Part shown: piece after piece, positions 61,771-64,000 of the stretch
Numbering within the stretch: position 1 is the stretch's first letter
Layout of the letters: the number at the start of each line of letters is the position of its first letter
Origin: Dillenia suffruticosa
Taxonomy: Eukaryota > Streptophyta > Magnoliopsida > Dilleniales > Dilleniaceae
Length of the DNA stretch: 64,000 nt
Assembly (NCBI GenBank): GCA_033439265.1
Contig: JAVTVX010000031.1
Span: 6,247,501-6,311,500, forward strand
Direction of reading: 5' to 3'
Translations under genes and position numbers: made by a program
Notes under the pieces: model-generated
Seen by the model: the letters and a program-made list of their open reading frames with translations, nothing else
Told to the model about the DNA's origin: nothing
Databases searched by the model: none

Positions 61771-62169
61771 GATGAAATTTAAATATAGCAAGCTAAGAAT
61801 GAAGAAAGAAACTTCAAGAATTTAATTGAGAAATCAAAGAGAGTTTACATGCAATGAAGGCATATTTTTCATACCTTCCAAAGGAACAAATAAGCCCTAT
61901 TTATAGAGAACAAGAGGAGAGGGAAAGAGATGAGAAAAGAGGAGGAGAGGGCATTGTGCCCTCTCCATTTCTAGCCGTTGGGGACAGCCCCAACGGCTAT
62001 TTTGAGCTAGCCGAAGTCCGCGGGCAAGGCCCATTTAGGGCCCAATTTGGAACCCTAAAAGAGAATTACAAATATGATAAAAGAAAGGGAAAATTCTGCC
62101 TAGATTAGAGCTATACATTTAGACTTCATTCCCTTAGGATATAAACCCTAATTATCCTTTATTTCAACA
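61770..62169 (-). repeat. Copia B 5' LTR (internally deleted)
   Basis: 400 bp. It matches the 476-bp 3' LTR but lacks the GC hairpin and two of four AACGG motifs. Remaining motifs are at 61972..61982 and 61989..61999, with TATAAATA at 61905..61898 on the minus strand. The plus frame 61854..62108 is a shadow. Confidence 0.93.
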
Positions 62170-62187
62170 AATAAAAATATTTCTCAG

Positions 62188-62230
<43 letters not shown>

Positions 62231-64000
62231 AATTTTTATTTATTTTGATTTTTGATTTTGAGGGCTTTAAATCAAAATTTTTAATATATATATATAAAGT
62301 ATTCGTATTACTTATCTGAGGTATACCCTATTTTGTTAAAAATTGGAACCTTAAAAAAAAAAAAAATAGAGGAGGAAAACACAGCGTTTTGCCTAAACTG
62401 CTACGTTTTCCCCCCCAAATTGGATTAGGGTTTTAAGCCATAATCTCTCTCTCTCCCTTTCTCCCCTTCGCTATTGCTCTCTCTCTCTTTGGCTCTGCCA
62501 CCCTCTGCCGCTCTCTCTCTACTACTCCTCCCTCCCGCGAGCACAGCCTTCTCACGAGCGCGCCACAGCACGGGACCTTACGTGAGTACGCGACTGCAGT
62601 CTAGTTCGTGAGCACGTGCCTTAGCCCACGAGCGCACTCCTCAACCCGTGAGCGTGCCAGCCCGCAAGCGTGCCTGCCCGCGAGCATGCCAGCTCGTGAG
62701 CCTACCAGACCACAACGGCCCCTGAGCCCGCGACAGCCCACGAGCCCGTGATCTGTTCTCTCCTTCGAGAGCTCTTCTGCGCGCGGGCCCCCTTGCTACA
62801 ACCCCAACTGAAGCCCAAACCGCAATCATCAACCGACCCCCGAACCCTAGATCACGGCTTCTTCACTACAGGTTTTAGACCAATTCGACGGGCGAACGAA
62901 AGTTAAGTCTGAGATCTGAGGAACCCTAGGTGAGAGAAATCTAATTACTTCAACATTTGAATTGATTTTGTCAAATTTAAGTTCAATTTAGAATCGAAAG
63001 CTATATTCATATATATTCTGATATATGTTTAATTTGAGAAAAATTAGAAAAAATGAGAAATATTAGAAATTTGATCATTTGTGAGCCAAATGATTTGAAA
63101 TTTATGAAACGAGAATCTAGAAAGAAGATTGTGTAAATTTAGGGTTGTATTAAATTGGAAAGCAAAATAAAAATCCTTTATTAGGCTTTTGTTTGATATT
63201 AAATTATGATAACTTGATTAGCAAAATTTTTTTGGACACTCGAGGAGTCAGATTGGATTTATTTTGAAAATAGAGAGTGACCACCCTCCCTAGAAATGTG
63301 AGCGGGACTCTAATCTCTTGCATGAAATAGTAAAACTTGTTTATGCCGTGTTTTGCATAAAACATGTTTTCGATATGTATGGACTCGACGTATAATATTA
63401 AATTTCAAAACTTATTTTGTGACATTTGGAGTGTCATAGATTTATATTTCCGATGACTATGCATCCATGATTTGAAATGAAATGATATTGTGCCATTATT
63501 TGAGAACCAGATATGTTTTCTATTCTACCGTCGCACTGGCATGGATTTGAAATGATTTGATGACTATATTGGCACACAGATTTAAAATATTTTGATAATC
63601 TATATGGGTCGGGTGCCCATTTGTGATGAGATGATCTGTATGGGCCCCGTGCCCACTTGTGATAAGATGATATTCTTTGATAAATTCCGTAGCTACGAAG
63701 AGCGTTTGTAGAGGTACTGAGTTGCCCGGATATGCTTCTGCAAGAGGTATTCACAAACGTCATATGTCTAATGGTTATAGGCACAGCCGGTTGAACCTAC
63801 GTAAGGGGGAGGACGTGTGTGATGCCATCGTTTAGCACCGGGTATGGTCCTATACACGATGATGAGCTAGCCCCAGCGAACTCATGGCCAACGTTGGGAT
63901 AGAGAGCGACTTTTGAATTTTATGCATAATAAAACCCCCGTTGCGCCTGTTCTTAGTCATGGTTGACCCCTACCAGGATTATTTTTTGCTTGCTCTAATA
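62170..64000 (+). repeat. Gypsy LTR 4, continuation to the window end
   Basis: It resumes after Copia B with AATAA and an AT microsatellite (62189..62226). It is then co-linear in parts with LTR 3: TTTTTGATTTTGA near 62250, CCGTAGCTACGAAGAGC near 63690, and GATATGCTTCTGCAAGAGG near 63729. Between about 62360 and 62950 it has a GC- and CT-rich block absent from LTR 3. The end of the LTR is beyond the window. Minus frames 62641..62832 and 63434..63784 are not genes. Confidence 0.78.
62536..62750 (+). repeat. Degenerate GC-rich minisatellite in LTR 4
   Basis: Irregular repeats of a unit of about 16-18 bp built on CCCGCGAGCGTGCC (variants CCACGAGCGC, CCGTGAGCGTGCC, CCGCAAGCGTGCC, CCGCGAGCATGCC). 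Order and spacing are loose. This is the most GC-rich segment of the window. Confidence 0.6.

Larger units (their letters stand above)
52064..62169 (-). mobile_element. Copia B: Ty1/Copia element, split by Copia C
   Basis: The LTRs are 52064..52539 (3', 476 bp) and 61770..62169 (5', 400 bp). The target duplication AATAA is exact (52059..52063 and 62170..62174). The primer site is on the minus strand from 61769. The polypurine tract GAGGGGGAG is at 52540..52548. Without Copia C and its duplicated ATTTT the element is about 5.0 kb. It is related to Copia C and D at protein level and to D in LTR design. Breaks include a frameshift near 61080, a stop at 59993..59995, a small deletion near 53945 and a stop at 52653..52655. 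Confidence 0.93.

Noticed and set aside
62189..62226. Regular repeat that might suggest a CRISPR-like or tandem array
   Set aside because: It is an AT dinucleotide microsatellite. No spacer structure exists anywhere in the window, and the DNA is eukaryotic.

Overview
The window is plant nuclear DNA, most likely from a eudicot with a repeat-rich genome. It is AT-rich and made almost entirely of transposable elements, in the nested arrangement typical of gene-poor, pericentromere-like plant chromatin. No bacterial, organellar, tRNA, rRNA or CRISPR feature is visible. The only sequence that could be an ordinary host gene is a short unidentified minus-strand reading frame at 2579..2863, with possible upstream promoter and exon signals near 3.9-4.4 kb.

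Left part (1-20.5 kb). This holds AT-rich relics, a hAT-like MITE with 8-bp target duplications (4907..5798), the tail of a LINE reverse transcriptase (about 7041..7500), and a CACTA-like non-autonomous element with a 3-bp AAT duplication (7753..9880). A decayed zinc-finger/DUF4371/hAT-dimerisation gene (10223..11618 and 19436..20288) is split by a complete 7.8-kb Ty1/Copia element on the minus strand (Copia A, 11619..19435). Copia A has 380-bp LTRs and an exact AATGC duplication. It carries an extra 164-codon leader ORF, GC-rich hairpins and three TGACGTCA palindromes in its long leader.

Middle part (20.5-52 kb). This is a patchwork of Ty3/Gypsy remains. A chromovirus-like (Tekay/Del-type) plus-strand element has a 5.1-kb LTR, then gag, protease, RT, RNase H and integrase full of stops. 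It is fused head to head with the gag and LTR of a related minus-strand element. Next come an LTR fragment of another family and an Athila-like minus-strand gag-pol fragment fused in frame to a chromovirus RT fragment. A minus-strand LTR is then interrupted by a plus-strand LTR cluster, which is itself interrupted by Copia D (40466..45646). Beyond this lie an LTR with a 577-bp near-perfect tandem duplication and a decayed Gypsy gag.

Right part (52-64 kb). A Gypsy LTR starting at 52007 is interrupted by Copia B (minus, 52064..62169, duplication AATAA), which is interrupted by Copia C (plus, 54603..59691, duplication ATTTT). The Gypsy LTR resumes at 62170 and leaves the window.

Copia B, C and D belong to one group with an unusual compact layout. 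The A of the gag start codon is the last base of the 5' LTR, the tRNA primer-binding site encodes residues 1-5 (MVSEQ), and pol reads through the polypurine tract into the 3' LTR before stopping. The B and D LTRs also carry clusters of the MSA cell-cycle (MYB3R) motif and a strong GGGCCC hairpin upstream of the TATA box. All copies carry frameshifts or stops in gag-pol, so none looks autonomous, although the C and D LTR pairs differ at only about three positions by eye.
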